A program made the translations under genes and the position numbers. Below are positions 12,474 to 21,857 of a stretch of 64,000 bases of DNA, piece after piece. The notes under the pieces are model-generated. The model made no database searches and was not told where the DNA came from. It saw only the letters and a list, made by a program, of their open reading frames with translations. Origin of the DNA: Chlorobium sp. (GTDB lineage: Bacteria; Bacteroidota; Chlorobiia; Chlorobiales; Chlorobiaceae); contig JANQHQ010000035.1 of assembly GCA_028282595.1 (NCBI GenBank), positions 1-64,000 on the forward strand. Reading direction: 5' to 3'. The number at the start of each line of letters is the position of its first letter. Positions within the stretch are counted from its first letter, which is position 1.

Positions 12474-12986
12474 ATGCCCGAAGATTCGCAAAAAAGCGGG
12501 TGCTGTGCGCCAGACGGCGGTTCCGGGGAGAAAAGGCTTGGATGGCGGGAGTATTTCATGAGCGTGGCGCATCTCATTTCCCGGAGGGCGACCTGCACGA
12601 GAGGACATATCGGTGCGGTCATCGTCAGGGACAACAACATTCTCTCGACCGGATACAACGGAGCGCCTTCCGGTCTGCCGCACTGCAACGAAACGAACTG
12701 CAGGATCTACCGCAGCGTCCATCCCGACGGCACGGTCGAGGAAAACTGCGTCAACACGATTCACGCCGAGATCAACGCCATCGCGCAGGCGGCCAAGCAC
12801 GGCGTTTCGATCAAGGACGCCGATATCTACATTACGGCCAGTCCCTGCATTCACTGCCTGAAAGTGCTGATCAACGTGGGGATCAGGAACATTTACTACG
12901 ACAAGCCCTACAAGATAGAGCACATTTCCGAACTGCTCCGTCTGTCCGGCATCAAGCTGGTGCGTGTCCATGTCGAAAACATTTGA
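12474..12986 (+). CDS. dCMP deaminase
   Basis: It deaminates dCMP (or a related cytidylate) to dUMP, feeding thymidylate synthesis. The 170-aa product has the zinc site of the cytidine/deoxycytidylate deaminase fold: HAEINAI near residue 100 and PCIHC near 125. [29 protein letters not shown] is the typical N-terminal part (residues 21-49), and extra ligands in the [10 protein letters not shown] region near 70-80 match the second zinc site of this family. ATG 12474 has no clear ribosome binding site. Its stop is 12 bases before ribD, another deaminase-fold enzyme, which suggests an operon. Confidence 0.88.
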   Translation: MPEDSQKSGCCAPDGGSGEKRLGWREYFMSVAHLISRRATCTRGHIGAVIVRDNNILSTGYNGAPSGLPHCNETNCRIYRSVHPDGTVEENCVNTIHAEINAIAQAAKHGVSIKDADIYITASPCIHCLKVLINVGIRNIYYDKPYKIEHISELLRLSGIKLVRVHVENI

Positions 12987-12998
12987 AACGGAGAGGCG

Positions 12999-14114
12999 AT
13001 GAGGGCGCCCGACACGGCGGAAACCTGGCGGCACGAACGTTTCATGGCCCGCTGCCTCGAGCTGGCGGCGAGAGGAGCGGGTTTCGTCAGCCCGAATCCG
13101 CAGGTGGGTTCGGTCGTTGTCTGCGGGGACCGCGTCATAGGCGAGGGATTTCACGAGCGGTTCGGCGGTCCGCATGCGGAAGTCAACGCCATTGCCTCGG
13201 TGACCGATCACGAACTGCTGCGGCGCTCCACACTCTATGTCAATCTCGAGCCCTGTTCCCACTACGGCAAAACGCCGCCGTGCAGCGACCTGATTATCGA
13301 AAAAAAGATTCCGAAGGTGGTTCTCGCCTGCAGGGACCCGCATGAACGGGTCGCAGGAAGGGGCGTCGCGAAGCTCCGCGAGGCCGGGGTCGAGGTTGTC
13401 GAGGGGATTCTCTCCGGGGAGGCCGCGAGGCTCAACGAAGCGTTCATGAAATTTCACCGGGAACGAATGCCTTTCGTCGCGCTGAAGCTGGCCCAAACAC
13501 TCGACGGAAAAATAGCCACCGCCGGAGGGTTGTCGAAATGGATTACGGGCGAAGCTGCCAGGAAGGAGGTGCACCGGATGAGGGCCGGCCATGATGCACT
13601 CCTGACGGGAGCCGCCACCGTTCTGGCCGACGATCCGCTCCTGACGGTGCGTCATGTCGACGGAAAGAATCCGCTCCGGGTCGTTCTCGACCGTGAACTG
13701 GAAGTCCCTCCGGAGGCCGCGGTGTTCGGGCCGGAAGCTCCGACGCTGCTCGTGACGTCCGAAAGGCTTTCGGTTTCCGGAAAGGCGGCGATCCTGCGGG
13801 ACAGGGGGGTGGAGATCGAAGGGATCGAAGAGAGGGACGGCGCGCTCGACCTGGTCTCGGTCCTGCGGCTCCTCCACGGCAGGAACGCGCTTTCGGTCCT
13901 CGTCGAGGCCGGAGGCAGGCTCTCTTCCGCTCTTGTCCGCGAGAGGCTCGCCGACAAGCTCTATCTCTTCATTGCGCCGAAACTTTTCGGCGGCGACGGT
14001 CTCGATGGGTTCGGGCCGCTGGGAGTTGAAGCTCCCGAACAGGCATTTGCCCTCCGGATCGAGACAACCGCTTCCTTTTCAGGAGATCTTCTGCTCGAAG
14101 CGTACTTCGGCTGA
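12999..14114 (+). CDS. ribD: Riboflavin biosynthesis deaminase/reductase
   Basis: It carries out two steps of riboflavin synthesis: deamination of the GTP cyclohydrolase II product and NADPH reduction of the ribosyl side chain. The 371-aa product has an N-terminal deaminase domain (residues 1-145) with PHAEVNAIA and EPCSHYGKTPPC zinc ligands, and a C-terminal reductase domain (about 150-371) opening with FVALKLAQTLDGKIA and SKWITGEAARKEVHRMRAGHDA. GGAGAGG lies just before ATG 12999. ribE is 3.8 kb downstream, separated by unrelated genes, so the rib pathway is not one operon here. Confidence 0.93.
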   Translation: MRAPDTAETWRHERFMARCLELAARGAGFVSPNPQVGSVVVCGDRVIGEGFHERFGGPHAEVNAIASVTDHELLRRSTLYVNLEPCSHYGKTPPCSDLIIEKKIPKVVLACRDPHERVAGRGVAKLREAGVEVVEGILSGEAARLNEAFMKFHRERMPFVALKLAQTLDGKIATAGGLSKWITGEAARKEVHRMRAGHDALLTGAATVLADDPLLTVRHVDGKNPLRVVLDRELEVPPEAAVFGPEAPTLLVTSERLSVSGKAAILRDRGVEIEGIEERDGALDLVSVLRLLHGRNALSVLVEAGGRLSSALVRERLADKLYLFIAPKLFGGDGLDGFGPLGVEAPEQAFALRIETTASFSGDLLLEAYFG

Positions 14115-14427
14115 ACGTCTCGCTTTCCCTTCATTCCTTTCCCCGTCGTCAACCTGCCCGCTCCGGGGATCGGAGCCTCCGGCAGGTCGCGTTCCCGTAT
14201 TTTCCGGTCTCTTTTTACCCCGAACGAAACTCTCCGCTTCCGGAAGCTGCGGTTCCATGCGGCGTTCCGGCCTGCGGGCTTGGTTCTCTCCAGGGATTTA
14301 ATTATACTTACTATATAAGCATATAATTATATGTTTATTCGATTTGTTTTTTTAGCCCTGTTCAGCAAACCGCTCCGGGGGAAAGCAGACGGAAGAAAGC
14401 AACACAAATCACAATGGGAGGAGCATC
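14115..14427 (+). other. Gene-free stretch upstream of the porin, probable promoter
   Basis: No credible gene. Bases 14296-14345 are strikingly AT-rich (TTAATTATACTTACTATATA and repeats of ATATAATTATA) against a GC-rich background, as expected for a strong promoter. GGGAGGAG at 14416-14423 is a near-ideal ribosome binding site for the ATG at 14428. Confidence 0.5.
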
Positions 14428-15426
14428 ATGAAAAAAATCCTGTTACTGGCCTGCCTGGCGATGGTCTGGGTTATGTCCTCGACGTCCAGGGCAGAGGCCG
14501 CGCAGAGCGTCACCGTTTACGGTAACCTTCGCTATTCGTTCAACTACGTCGATGAAGACGGGCTCGGGATCGAGCGCTGGAAGGGAACGGACAACGTTTC
14601 CCGTTTCGGCATCAAGGGATCGTACGGCAACGACGACATCAAGGCCTTCGTTCATCTGCAGGTGCGGGCGTTCGCCGACGCTGACGCCGACAAGGACGCT
14701 TTCGAGCAGCGTTTTTTCTTCGGAGGATTTGAAGGCGGCTTCGGTAAGGTGACCTACGGTCGCATGACCAATGCCTACAAGTTCCCCGGCTTCGCACTCG
14801 ATCCCTTCTACGACCTTTCGAGAATCAGCTCGGCCGGGATGTTTTCCGGCGGCGGCGCTTCCTACGGCCTCTCGCCGGCAACCAACGGATTCACCGACAA
14901 TTCGCTGCAGTATTTCAGCCCGAATCTTTCCGGGTTCAAGTTTGTCGGCGGTATCGCCTTCGAGGATGACACCGACGATAACGAGCTTGCCTACCTCGCG
15001 GGAGGTTCGTACACCACCAACGGTCTGACCGTGGGAGCGGTCTATGCCGACAATCCCGAGACGGTCGGCATCTATCCGGGTATCGGGATGGACGGCGAGG
15101 CTGTCCGCGCGTACGCAACCTACAAGGGCGACGGCTGGAAGGCCGGTGCATCGTACGAAAACATCCGTAACGGAACCGACATCAACTACTTCTACCTGAC
15201 GGGAACCGCCATGCTCGATGAGATAGACACCGATCTTTCGCTCTCCGTGGGAATGGTCGATGACGGTATGGCCGAAGGATTCGGAATAACCGGCGGCGCG
15301 TTCTATAACGTGCTCGACAATGCCCAGCTTTACGCGATGGCGAGCTATGCCGATCTCGAATCCGACTACTCTCCGTTCGTTTTTGCCGTAGGAGCCATCT
15401 ACAACTTCAGCTACACCGGGAAATAG
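14428..15426 (+). CDS. Outer-membrane porin-like beta-barrel protein
   Basis: This 332-aa protein starts with a clear signal peptide of about 24 residues (MKKILLLACLAMVWVMSSTS, then RAEA). The mature part opens VTVYGNLRYSFNYVDEDG and consists of alternating beta strands with aromatic girdles, as in Gram-negative general porins of the Porin_4 type. KGSYGNDDIKAFVHLQVRAFAD and GGFGKVTYGRMTNAYKF match the early strands of such porins. The C terminus (AVGAIYNFSYTGK) ends in Lys instead of the usual terminal Phe. It probably lets small solutes cross the outer membrane. A strong ribosome binding site and AT-rich upstream region suggest high expression. Confidence 0.8.
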   Translation: MKKILLLACLAMVWVMSSTSRAEAAQSVTVYGNLRYSFNYVDEDGLGIERWKGTDNVSRFGIKGSYGNDDIKAFVHLQVRAFADADADKDAFEQRFFFGGFEGGFGKVTYGRMTNAYKFPGFALDPFYDLSRISSAGMFSGGGASYGLSPATNGFTDNSLQYFSPNLSGFKFVGGIAFEDDTDDNELAYLAGGSYTTNGLTVGAVYADNPETVGIYPGIGMDGEAVRAYATYKGDGWKAGASYENIRNGTDINYFYLTGTAMLDEIDTDLSLSVGMVDDGMAEGFGITGGAFYNVLDNAQLYAMASYADLESDYSPFVFAVGAIYNFSYTGK

Positions 15427-15471
15427 CCCGGAATCCAGGCCGCCGGTAAGAGTCCGGCGGGACACATGTTG

Positions 15472-15511
15472 CCGGACTGCTCGTCGCCCGAAGCAGTCCG
15501 GTTGCTGTTTT
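15472..15511 (+). terminator. Probable terminator after the porin
   Basis: CCGGACTGCT at 15472-15481 pairs with AGCAGTCCGG at 15492-15501, giving a ten-pair stem with a ten-base loop, followed by TTGCTGTTTT. The T run is interrupted, so efficiency is uncertain. Confidence 0.6.
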
Positions 15512-15630
15512 CGGGCGTTCCAGCCCTTGCGGAGAGCGATGGAAATTCCTTTTCGATCCTTCGTTTGCTTTGTCGTATCTTGCAGATATTCGATCTTGCC
15601 GCGAACCCCAACGTTTCAGGAGATAAGAAC

Positions 15631-16047
15631 ATGATTGACAAACTGCTTCACAACAGCGATCTCGGCAAGCTGCTTCTGCGCCTTCCGGTGGGCTTGCTGA
15701 TGATATTCCATGGAATTCACAAACTGCAGAACGGTCTCGGTTTCATCGAGAAATCCCTCGCCGACGCAGGGTTGCCCGCGTTTTTGGCCTGGGGCGTGCT
15801 GGTAGGGGAGATCGTCGCACCGCTGCTGGTCGTGCTGGGCGTTCTGACGCGGCCCGCGGCCTTTGTCGAGGCTTTCGTGATGATAGCCGCAATCTATCTC
15901 GTGCATACGGGCGACCTGCTGTCGCTGACCCGTCACGGAGGCTACGCCCTTGAACTGCAGTTTCTCTATCTCTTCGGGTCGCTCGCCATCGTCTTTCTCG
16001 GCGCCGGCCGCTACAGTCTTTCGAGGGGACGGGGCGTGTGGGATTGA
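15631..16047 (+). CDS. DoxX family membrane protein
   Basis: This 138-aa protein has four predicted membrane helices, at about residues 12-30, 48-68, 75-95 and 112-130. The first holds [20 protein letters not shown], the DoxX signature, and [26 protein letters not shown] residues follow in helix two. Members of the family are linked to quinone-dependent thiosulfate oxidation in Acidianus (DoxD/DoxA) and to redox stress elsewhere; the role here is unknown. CAGGAGA lies eight bases before ATG 15631, so I prefer this start to a longer in-frame reading upstream. Confidence 0.85.
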   Translation: MIDKLLHNSDLGKLLLRLPVGLLMIFHGIHKLQNGLGFIEKSLADAGLPAFLAWGVLVGEIVAPLLVVLGVLTRPAAFVEAFVMIAAIYLVHTGDLLSLTRHGGYALELQFLYLFGSLAIVFLGAGRYSLSRGRGVWD

Positions 16048-16107
16048 TCCAGTCGATTGTTGAATCGTTCGATGTTGAGCTGTTGAATCGTTGATCTGTT
16101 GCATTGT

Positions 16108-16170
16108 GGGCTCCTCTGTGTATGTATTCCGCGCTTCAATCGGGACTCATGGCAATACAGAGAGGTGCCC
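16108..16170. repeat. Short element with terminal inverted repeats, copy 1
   Basis: GGGCTCCTCTGTGTAT at the left pairs with ATACAGAGAGGTGCCC at the right with two mismatches, so the ends are inverted repeats of about 16 bases. Inside, TATGTATTCCGCGCTTCAAT is shared with the larger copy at 32457-32607, and both copies are followed by TTGTG. It is only about 63 bases long and cannot code for anything. The preceding bases 16048-16107 contain a loose repetition of TGTTGAATCGTT. Confidence 0.65.
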
Positions 16171-16180
16171 TTGTGTGGCC

Positions 16181-16215
16181 GTAGGGGCGAGCCCCTGTGC
16201 CCGCCCGGTCACAGG
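16181..16215. repeat. GTAGGGGC-type palindromic repeat
   Basis: GTAGGGGCGAGCCCCTGTGC and following bases belong to a family of short palindromes scattered through the gaps of this window (near 20223, 21996, 22117, 22169, 32094, 32244, 57127 and 57233). The closest relative is at 57127-57150. Confidence 0.55.
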
Positions 16216-16310
16216 GGGACATTCCGATGTCATTGCGGCGATGACGTGGCAATCTTGAGTACGTGAATTGCACGGATGTCCACGGATAGAGAAAAAGCGC
16301 GCGGTTTCCT

Positions 16311-17096
16311 ATGGCGACACATCTTCTCGAACTCCGGAACGTTACCGCATACCGCGGCAGGACCAGGGTGTTCGACGGGTTGTCGCTTGTAATTCCTGAC
16401 GGCGAGAGCACCGTCATTCTCGGCCCGAACGGGGCGGGAAAGACCACCCTCCTGAAAATGCTCAACCGTGAAATCTATCCTGTTGCCGGCGAGGGTGGTT
16501 CGATCAGAATTCTGGGCCGTGAGCTCTGGAACGTCTGGGAACTCCGCTCCCGCTTCGGAATTCTCTCCCACGACCTTCAGCACGAGTACCTGCAGTGCGC
16601 AAAGGGTCTGAGCGTCATCCTTTCGGGATACTACTCGAGCATCGATACCTGGAAACATCAGGAATTCAGTCGCGAAGAGCGCGATGCGGCCGGGGCCGTC
16701 ATGCGGAGGCTCGGGGTCGAGGAACTTGCCGGACGTTCTTTCGGCGAGATGTCGACCGGGCAGCAGCGGCGCTTTCTTCTCGGGCGGGCGCTCGTGAGCG
16801 ACCCCGGGGCACTCCTCTTCGACGAGCCGACCACCGGGCTCGACCTGTCTGCATCGTTTCGCTACATGGAGATCGTGCAACAGCTCATGCGGGAAGGGAA
16901 AACGGTCGTACTCGTCACGCACCATATGCACGAGATCCCGCCGGGGATATCGAGGGTCGTGCTGCTCAGGGAGGGGCGCGTGTTCGCCGAGGGGGAAAAG
17001 GAACGGGTTCTCACCTCGCCGCTGCTTTCGGAACTGTTCGGGATGCGGCTCAGGGTTTTCGAGGGAAACGGTTTCTACCAGGCGCTGCCGGTCTGA
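16311..17096 (+). CDS. ABC transporter ATP-binding protein
   Basis: This 261-aa protein is a complete ABC ATPase domain. Walker A is GPNGAGKT at about residues 41-48, a Q-loop region follows with ILSHDLQHEYL, the signature reads MSTGQQRR near 147, Walker B is ALLFDEPT with DEPTTGLD, and the H-loop is in TVVLVTHHMHEIPP. The sequence resembles the stand-alone YlmA-type ATPases more than those of defined import systems. No permease or binding protein gene is adjacent, so the substrate and even the transport role remain open. Confidence 0.85.
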   Translation: MATHLLELRNVTAYRGRTRVFDGLSLVIPDGESTVILGPNGAGKTTLLKMLNREIYPVAGEGGSIRILGRELWNVWELRSRFGILSHDLQHEYLQCAKGLSVILSGYYSSIDTWKHQEFSREERDAAGAVMRRLGVEELAGRSFGEMSTGQQRRFLLGRALVSDPGALLFDEPTTGLDLSASFRYMEIVQQLMREGKTVVLVTHHMHEIPPGISRVVLLREGRVFAEGEKERVLTSPLLSELFGMRLRVFEGNGFYQALPV

Positions 17097-17262
17097 GAGC
17101 TTTTTTTGCCCGGGAGGAACTTTGGCCGTCCGTTCCCGGTTTTTCCGTACTCAGACATCGGGCTTACAATGCCCTGAATTGAGCGATTGTTGAAACGTTC
17201 AGTTCAGGGATGAATTTCTTTCCGTAAATCACCGCAATCTTCAATTCCGGAGCGCATTCCAT

Positions 17263-17763
17263 ATGGCACAGATTACACTTAAGGGCAACCCCGTATCGAC
17301 CGTCGGCGAACTGCCGGCCGCAGGAACCGCGGCGCCTTCGTTCACGCTCGTCAAAACCGATCTTTCCGAAACGAATCTTGCCGATTTCACCGGCAAAAGG
17401 GTCGTGCTGAACATCTTTCCCAGCCTCGATACGCCGGTCTGCGCGGCTTCCGTGAGGCGTTTCAACCTCGAAGCGGCAAGCCTTCCCGACACGGCAGTTC
17501 TCTGTATTTCAGCCGATCTTCCCTTTGCCCACAAGCGGTTCTGTGAGATCGAGGGCATAGAGAACGTCGTTCCGCTTTCGGTTTTCCGTTCGCCGGAGTT
17601 CGGCCTCTCCTACGGCCTGACCATGGCCGACGGTCCCCTGAAAGGTATTCTTTCCCGTGCGGTGGTTATCGTGGACGGGGACGGGAAGATCATCTACGCC
17701 GAGCAGGTTCCGGAAATCACCCAGGAGCCGGATTACGAGGCTGCCTTGCAGTCGATGGCCTGA
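17263..17763 (+). CDS. tpx: Thiol peroxidase
   Basis: It reduces hydrogen peroxide and alkyl hydroperoxides with thioredoxin as donor. The 166-aa product has the atypical 2-Cys peroxiredoxin pattern of Tpx: PSLDTPVCAASVRRF with the peroxidatic Cys near residue 60, and the resolving Cys in PFAHKRFC near 94, matching the spacing of about 34 in Escherichia coli Tpx. The N-terminal GNPVSTVGELPAAGTAAPSF is also typical. It is a single gene followed by a weak hairpin with a T run at about 17765-17788. Confidence 0.93.
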   Translation: MAQITLKGNPVSTVGELPAAGTAAPSFTLVKTDLSETNLADFTGKRVVLNIFPSLDTPVCAASVRRFNLEAASLPDTAVLCISADLPFAHKRFCEIEGIENVVPLSVFRSPEFGLSYGLTMADGPLKGILSRAVVIVDGDGKIIYAEQVPEITQEPDYEAALQSMA

Positions 17764-17962
17764 GTTCCGCGCTTTCGGCGGGTTTTTTTCGCCGGTTCTC
17801 GGTAAAACAGGGAGAAATCTATATAATAGCTGAATCTGCGGGTTGTTCCCGCCGGCGAGCGGCTTGCCGGCGGAACCCCCTGTGAAACAGCGCGGCGTTT
17901 CGTGCGGTGCACCTCTTTCGGGAGGGCGTCCCTCGATGCGGACGCCGACAAAACGTTTTGCC

Positions 17963-18619
17963 ATGTTTACCGGAATTGTCAAGGATGTCGGGACCGTCAT
18001 CGCTGCGGGCAGGAGGGGCAGCGGAGTGAGACTCACGGTCCGCTATACCGACCGCGAAGCGTTCGGCGATCTCGCGATCGACGAGAGCGTCGCCCTGAAC
18101 GGTGCGTGCCAGACGGTCGTGGCGCTGGGCGCCGATACGTTCGATGTCGATACCATCGCCGAGACGTTGAAAAAAACCACCCTCGGGTCCTTTGTCCCGG
18201 GAACCGTCGTGAACCTCGAACGCGCCGTGAGGCCCTCCGACCGCCTCGGCGGCCATTTCGTACAGGGGCATGTCGACTGCGTCGGCGAGGTGACGGGCGT
18301 TCGGGAACTCGGGGGCAGCCGGGAAATCCTTGTCACGTTTCCGGAAGAGTTCATGCCGTTCATCGTGCCGGTCGGCTCCATAGCGGTCGACGGCGTGAGC
18401 CTGACGGTCGCGAGGGTCGAGAGGAACAGCTTCGCCGTGGCGGTCATTCCCTACACGCTCGGCAATACCACCATCACCGGCCTCGGGGAGGGGAGCCGTG
18501 TGAATCTTGAATTCGATATTCTCGGCAAATACATCGCGCGTCAGCAGGGCCTGCTGAAAAACGCCTCCGGAAACCGGAGCAGGATCAGCGAGGGGTGGCT
18601 GAGCGAACTGGGGTATTGA
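17963..18619 (+). CDS. ribE: Riboflavin synthase, alpha subunit
   Basis: It converts two molecules of 6,7-dimethyl-8-ribityllumazine to riboflavin. The 218-aa product starts with the diagnostic MFTGIV and has two lumazine-binding half domains: residues 1-95 ([20 protein letters not shown]) and 96-190 ([32 protein letters not shown]). ATG 17963 is fixed by the family N terminus. The stop overlaps the rarA start by one base (TGATG), so the two are translationally coupled although functionally unrelated. I looked in the 199 bases upstream for an FMN riboswitch and did not find its conserved blocks; TATATAAT at 17820-17827 could be a promoter -10 region. Confidence 0.93.
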   Translation: MFTGIVKDVGTVIAAGRRGSGVRLTVRYTDREAFGDLAIDESVALNGACQTVVALGADTFDVDTIAETLKKTTLGSFVPGTVVNLERAVRPSDRLGGHFVQGHVDCVGEVTGVRELGGSREILVTFPEEFMPFIVPVGSIAVDGVSLTVARVERNSFAVAVIPYTLGNTTITGLGEGSRVNLEFDILGKYIARQQGLLKNASGNRSRISEGWLSELGY

Positions 18620-19959
18620 TGGACGCGGACCGGCAAAACCAGGAAGAGCTCTTCGGCTCTCGTGCAGGCAGGGCGGACGGCGAGTCGTTCCGCCCGCTTG
18701 CCGACAGGGTTCGTCCCGTCACGCTCGACGACGTGCGCGGACAGGACCATCTCGTGGGGCCGGACGGCCCCCTGCGCGGGTTTCTTGCCCGGGGCCGCTT
18801 GCCTTCCATGATTTTCTGGGGTCCCCCCGGTTCCGGCAAAACGACCCTTGCGGAGATATGCGCGAACTTGCTCGATTTCCGCTTCGAGTCGCTGTCCGCG
18901 GTGGATGCCGGCGTCAGGGACGTGCGCCGGGTGCTCGACCTGGCGGCGCATTCGCGGGGAGGGGACGAACGCCGGACCCTGCTCTTCATCGACGAGATCC
19001 ATCGTTTCAACAAGGCGCAACAGGATTCGCTGCTCCACGCGATCGAGCAGGGAATCGTGGTGCTTGTCGGCGCGACCACGGAAAACCCCTCTTTCGAGGT
19101 GAACGCCGCTCTCATGAGCCGGATGCAGGTGTATACCCTGCGCCCTCTCGATGACGACGACATCGAGGCCGTGGTCCGGCGGGCGCTGGAGAGCGATCCG
19201 CAGATCGCACGGATGCAGGCGGTTGTCGACGACTGGGATTTTCTGATCGCATTCTCCGGTGGCGATGCGCGCAAGGCTCTCAACGCGGTCGAAGCGGCGC
19301 TTGCCGTGGCGCAAGACGCCGATCCTCCCGTGCACCTGTCCAGGGAACTGCTCGCAGGCGTTCTGCAGAAAAAGCTGCCGGTGTACGACCGCAAGGGAGA
19401 AGCGCATTACGATACGATTTCCGCCTTCATCAAATCCCTGCGCGGCTCGGACCCGGATGCGGCGCTGTTCTGGCTCGCAAGGATGCTCGAAGGGGGAGAG
19501 GATCCGAAATTCATCGCACGGAGAATGGTTATTTTCGCCAGCGAGGATGTCGGCAACGCCGATCCCTATGCGATAACGCTTGCGGTATCGGTTTTTCAGG
19601 CAGTCGAGCTGATCGGTCTGCCGGAAGCGAGAATCAATCTCGGTCAGGGAGTCACCTACCTCGCCTCGTGCCCAAAGTCGAATGCGAGCTACCGCGCAAT
19701 AAACGAAGCGCAGCGGTTCGCTTCCGCGCACCAGGACGAACCGGTGCCGATGCATCTGCGCAATGCGCCGACGAAGTTCATGAAAAAGTCGGGATACGGA
19801 AAAGGCTACCGCTACCCTCACGATCATCCGGGACATTTCGTGGAAGAGCGCTATTTTCCGGAAGCTGTCGAGGCGGTGTTCTACCGGCCTACGGGAGAAG
19901 GGCGCGAAAAATTCATCCGGGAACGCCTCTCGGAGCTGTGGAAGGAGCGGTGGTTGTGA
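18619..19959 (+). CDS. rarA: Replication-associated recombination ATPase RarA/MgsA
   Basis: RarA is a clamp-loader-like AAA+ ATPase that acts at stalled replication forks. The 446-aa product has [16 protein letters not shown] near residue 33, Walker [10 protein letters not shown] near 75, Walker [17 protein letters not shown] near 118, sensor 1 [12 protein letters not shown] near 150, and the C-terminal tetramerisation region with [20 protein letters not shown] and [16 protein letters not shown]. The start is ATG 18619, overlapping the ribE stop; GTG 18595 is in frame but lies inside ribE. The C terminus runs directly into a hairpin-repeat region. Confidence 0.93.
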   Translation: MDADRQNQEELFGSRAGRADGESFRPLADRVRPVTLDDVRGQDHLVGPDGPLRGFLARGRLPSMIFWGPPGSGKTTLAEICANLLDFRFESLSAVDAGVRDVRRVLDLAAHSRGGDERRTLLFIDEIHRFNKAQQDSLLHAIEQGIVVLVGATTENPSFEVNAALMSRMQVYTLRPLDDDDIEAVVRRALESDPQIARMQAVVDDWDFLIAFSGGDARKALNAVEAALAVAQDADPPVHLSRELLAGVLQKKLPVYDRKGEAHYDTISAFIKSLRGSDPDAALFWLARMLEGGEDPKFIARRMVIFASEDVGNADPYAITLAVSVFQAVELIGLPEARINLGQGVTYLASCPKSNASYRAINEAQRFASAHQDEPVPMHLRNAPTKFMKKSGYGKGYRYPHDHPGHFVEERYFPEAVEAVFYRPTGEGREKFIRERLSELWKERWL

Positions 19960-19970
19960 TATGAGTGACA

Positions 19971-20095
19971 TGGTGACGTCGTCCGGCGTGCCGGACTTGG
20001 TGACGACGCCTGACGGAGCCAGGCTTAGTGGCGTCGCTCGAGCTTCGCCGAGCTTAGAGACGACGCCCGCTCTCGCGGGCTTAGTGACAAGTGCT
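19971..20095 (+). repeat. Array of four hairpins with constant linkers
   Basis: Four small inverted repeats follow each other: GTCCGGC/GCCGGAC, GCCTG/CAGGC, GCTCG/CGAGC and GCCCGC/GCGGGC. The linkers between them are near-identical: TTGGTGACGACG, TTAGTGGCGTCG, TTAGAGACGACG and TTAGTGACAAG. The stems share little sequence but each still pairs. An apparent open frame across this region simply translates the repeat. The same family occurs in the opposite orientation at 45-185 and again at 59482-59553. Confidence 0.75.
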
Positions 20096-20165
20096 TCGCT
20101 GTCGGTATCGGAAAGCGCTGTCACTTGTGTACTGCTTTTTCGATCCCGATCCCGATTTCCGATCG

Positions 20166-20322
20166 CTTTTTTCGGGGTTCGCCGTCGGTGTCGGAATCGG
20201 TATCGATAGCCACCGCCAGTTCGGGCAGCCACAGGGGGCTGCCCCTACACTTTGCCAACTGCCAACTGAAGACTGCTTTCCTTTCGATCCCGACCCCGAT
20301 CTCCGAAAGATAACCGGGGTTT
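20166..20322 (+). repeat. Long intergenic repeat, left inverted copy beside the TolC gene
   Basis: This stretch runs from TTTCGGGGTTCGCCGTCGG to the GATAACCGGGG end and is repeated in reverse orientation at 21916-22084 with only a few differences. It includes the GGGCAGCC...GGCTGCCCCTAC palindrome. Related sequence forms the tandem array at 31981-32365. No gene is seen in 19960-20435 outside the repeats; the last 60 bases are AT-rich and probably hold the promoter of the next gene. Confidence 0.75.
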
Positions 20323-20435
20323 GGGCGCGTAGCACCTTCCTGCACCCTCTCTTTTTTTACTCTTCCGGTGAATTATTCAGGCTAAATTAAAGTATATTTT
20401 TTCCGGACTTCAGTAACAACAGCTCGACCGCAGGC

Positions 20436-21842
20436 ATGCGCACTACAAGAACGTACCTTCTTTTCACCCTGTTGGCGGCTTGTGCCGCATTGGTTTCCCT
20501 TCCGCTCTTCGCCGCCGGAGATCCCCCGCCTTCCGGATCGCTCACGCTTTCTCTCGACGAGGCGGTTGCGACCGGCCTCCAGCGAAACCGCAAACTCGAG
20601 ATCGCCCGTCTCGAACGGGACATGGCCTCGGAGAAGGTTCGCGAGGCCTGGTCCGGCGTGCTGCCGCAGCTCACTACGGAGTTCGAGTATACGCGGCATG
20701 TCAAGCCGGCGGTCATCTACTTTCCCGACTTTGAAGCAACGGGGACCGGTTCCGGAAACCTGACGGCGCTCGAGATCAGCGCGGACAACGCCATGACCGC
20801 GTCGCTCTCGTTCAGCCAGAAGCTTTTCGACTACCGGGCGATCGCGGGCATCAGGGCGTCCTCGATCGTCGGAAAGATGAGCGGTGAGGCCTATCGTGAG
20901 GTCGAAGCCGACGTGATCGCCGATATACAGATCGCCTACTACAATGTTCTGATCGCCGACGAGCAGGTCGACATTCTCCGCCAGAGCGTTTCCCGCTGGG
21001 AAAAAGCCCTCGAAGACAGCCGGGCGCTCTTTTCCCAGGGCGTAGCGGCGGATATCGACACCCTCAGGGCTTTTCTTTCCGTAGAGAACATCCGTCCCGA
21101 CCTGATCCAGGCCCGCAGCCGTGCGGCGGTCGCGAGAACCGAGTTCAAGAACGTTGTGGGAATCGATCCCTCGCAGCCGATCGCTTTCTCCGACTCGCTG
21201 GTTTACCGGCCCGACCGGTCTCCGGCCGGTCTCGATTCGGCGTATTCGGAAGCCGTCGTGTCGAGGCCCGAGGTGCGTCGGCTCGAATTGCAGGTCGAGG
21301 TCGGAGACGAAAACGTAAGCGCCGCCAGGGCGGAAGGTTATCCGGCCCTCACGGCCGTGGGACGCCTCCAGGCGCTGACGCAGTTCGACGACGGCGTTGC
21401 GGTCGGTGATACCGACTGGCCGGTAACCTCTTCGGTCGGCGTGCAGGTTGCCCTGCCGATTTTCACCGGTTTCGGAACGAGCTCGAGGATCGAACAGGCG
21501 AAAATCGGCCGGATGCAGACGATGAGGCAGTTGGAGGATCTGAAGGCCGCGATCCGCGCCGAGGTGCAGACGAAGCTCTACAGGCTGCAGGAGTCCCGCA
21601 CCAGAATCGAGGTGCAGCAGAGGACGATCGAAACGGCCGAACGGAGCTACGAGATAACCCGGCTGCGCTTCCGCGAGGGGATCGGTTCCCAACTCGAACT
21701 CGCCGACGCCGAACTGCAGCTCAACAAGGCCAGAACAAACTACCTCCAGGCGGTCTACGACTACCTCGTTTCCCGCATCGAATACGACAAGGCCCTCGGC
21801 AGGACCTCCGCTCCGGACGGGGAAACACCGGGGGGCGCCTGA
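20436..21842 (+). CDS. TolC family outer-membrane efflux protein
   Basis: This 468-aa protein has a signal peptide of about 28 residues (RTYLLFTLLAACAALVSLPL) and two outer-membrane-factor repeats: residues about 45-245 and 260-450, each a long coiled helix with short beta segments. LSLDEAVATGLQRN near residue 36, VALPIFTGFGTSSRIEQAK near 345 and RLRFREGIGSQLELADAELQLN near 410 are typical. Such proteins form trimeric channels that link an inner-membrane pump to the outer membrane. No membrane-fusion or pump gene is adjacent, so the partner is unknown. The gene lies alone between inverted copies of a long repeat, which might mark a past rearrangement. Confidence 0.88.
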   Translation: MRTTRTYLLFTLLAACAALVSLPLFAAGDPPPSGSLTLSLDEAVATGLQRNRKLEIARLERDMASEKVREAWSGVLPQLTTEFEYTRHVKPAVIYFPDFEATGTGSGNLTALEISADNAMTASLSFSQKLFDYRAIAGIRASSIVGKMSGEAYREVEADVIADIQIAYYNVLIADEQVDILRQSVSRWEKALEDSRALFSQGVAADIDTLRAFLSVENIRPDLIQARSRAAVARTEFKNVVGIDPSQPIAFSDSLVYRPDRSPAGLDSAYSEAVVSRPEVRRLELQVEVGDENVSAARAEGYPALTAVGRLQALTQFDDGVAVGDTDWPVTSSVGVQVALPIFTGFGTSSRIEQAKIGRMQTMRQLEDLKAAIRAEVQTKLYRLQESRTRIEVQQRTIETAERSYEITRLRFREGIGSQLELADAELQLNKARTNYLQAVYDYLVSRIEYDKALGRTSAPDGETPGGA

Positions 21843-21857
21843 CGATTCGGCTTCGCC

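Noticed and set aside
17764..17962. Possible FMN riboswitch before ribE
   Set aside because: The conserved FMN-element blocks are not visible; only ordinary GC-rich sequence and a TATATAAT box are seen.
19971..20095. CRISPR-like interpretation of constant linkers with variable parts
   Set aside because: The variable parts are only 12-20 bases, each is self-complementary, and linkers are not identical; no cas genes are present.
19961..20209. Open frame starting MSDMVTSSGVPDLVTTPDG
   Set aside because: It translates directly across the hairpin-linker array and the long repeat; similar frames appear in every copy.
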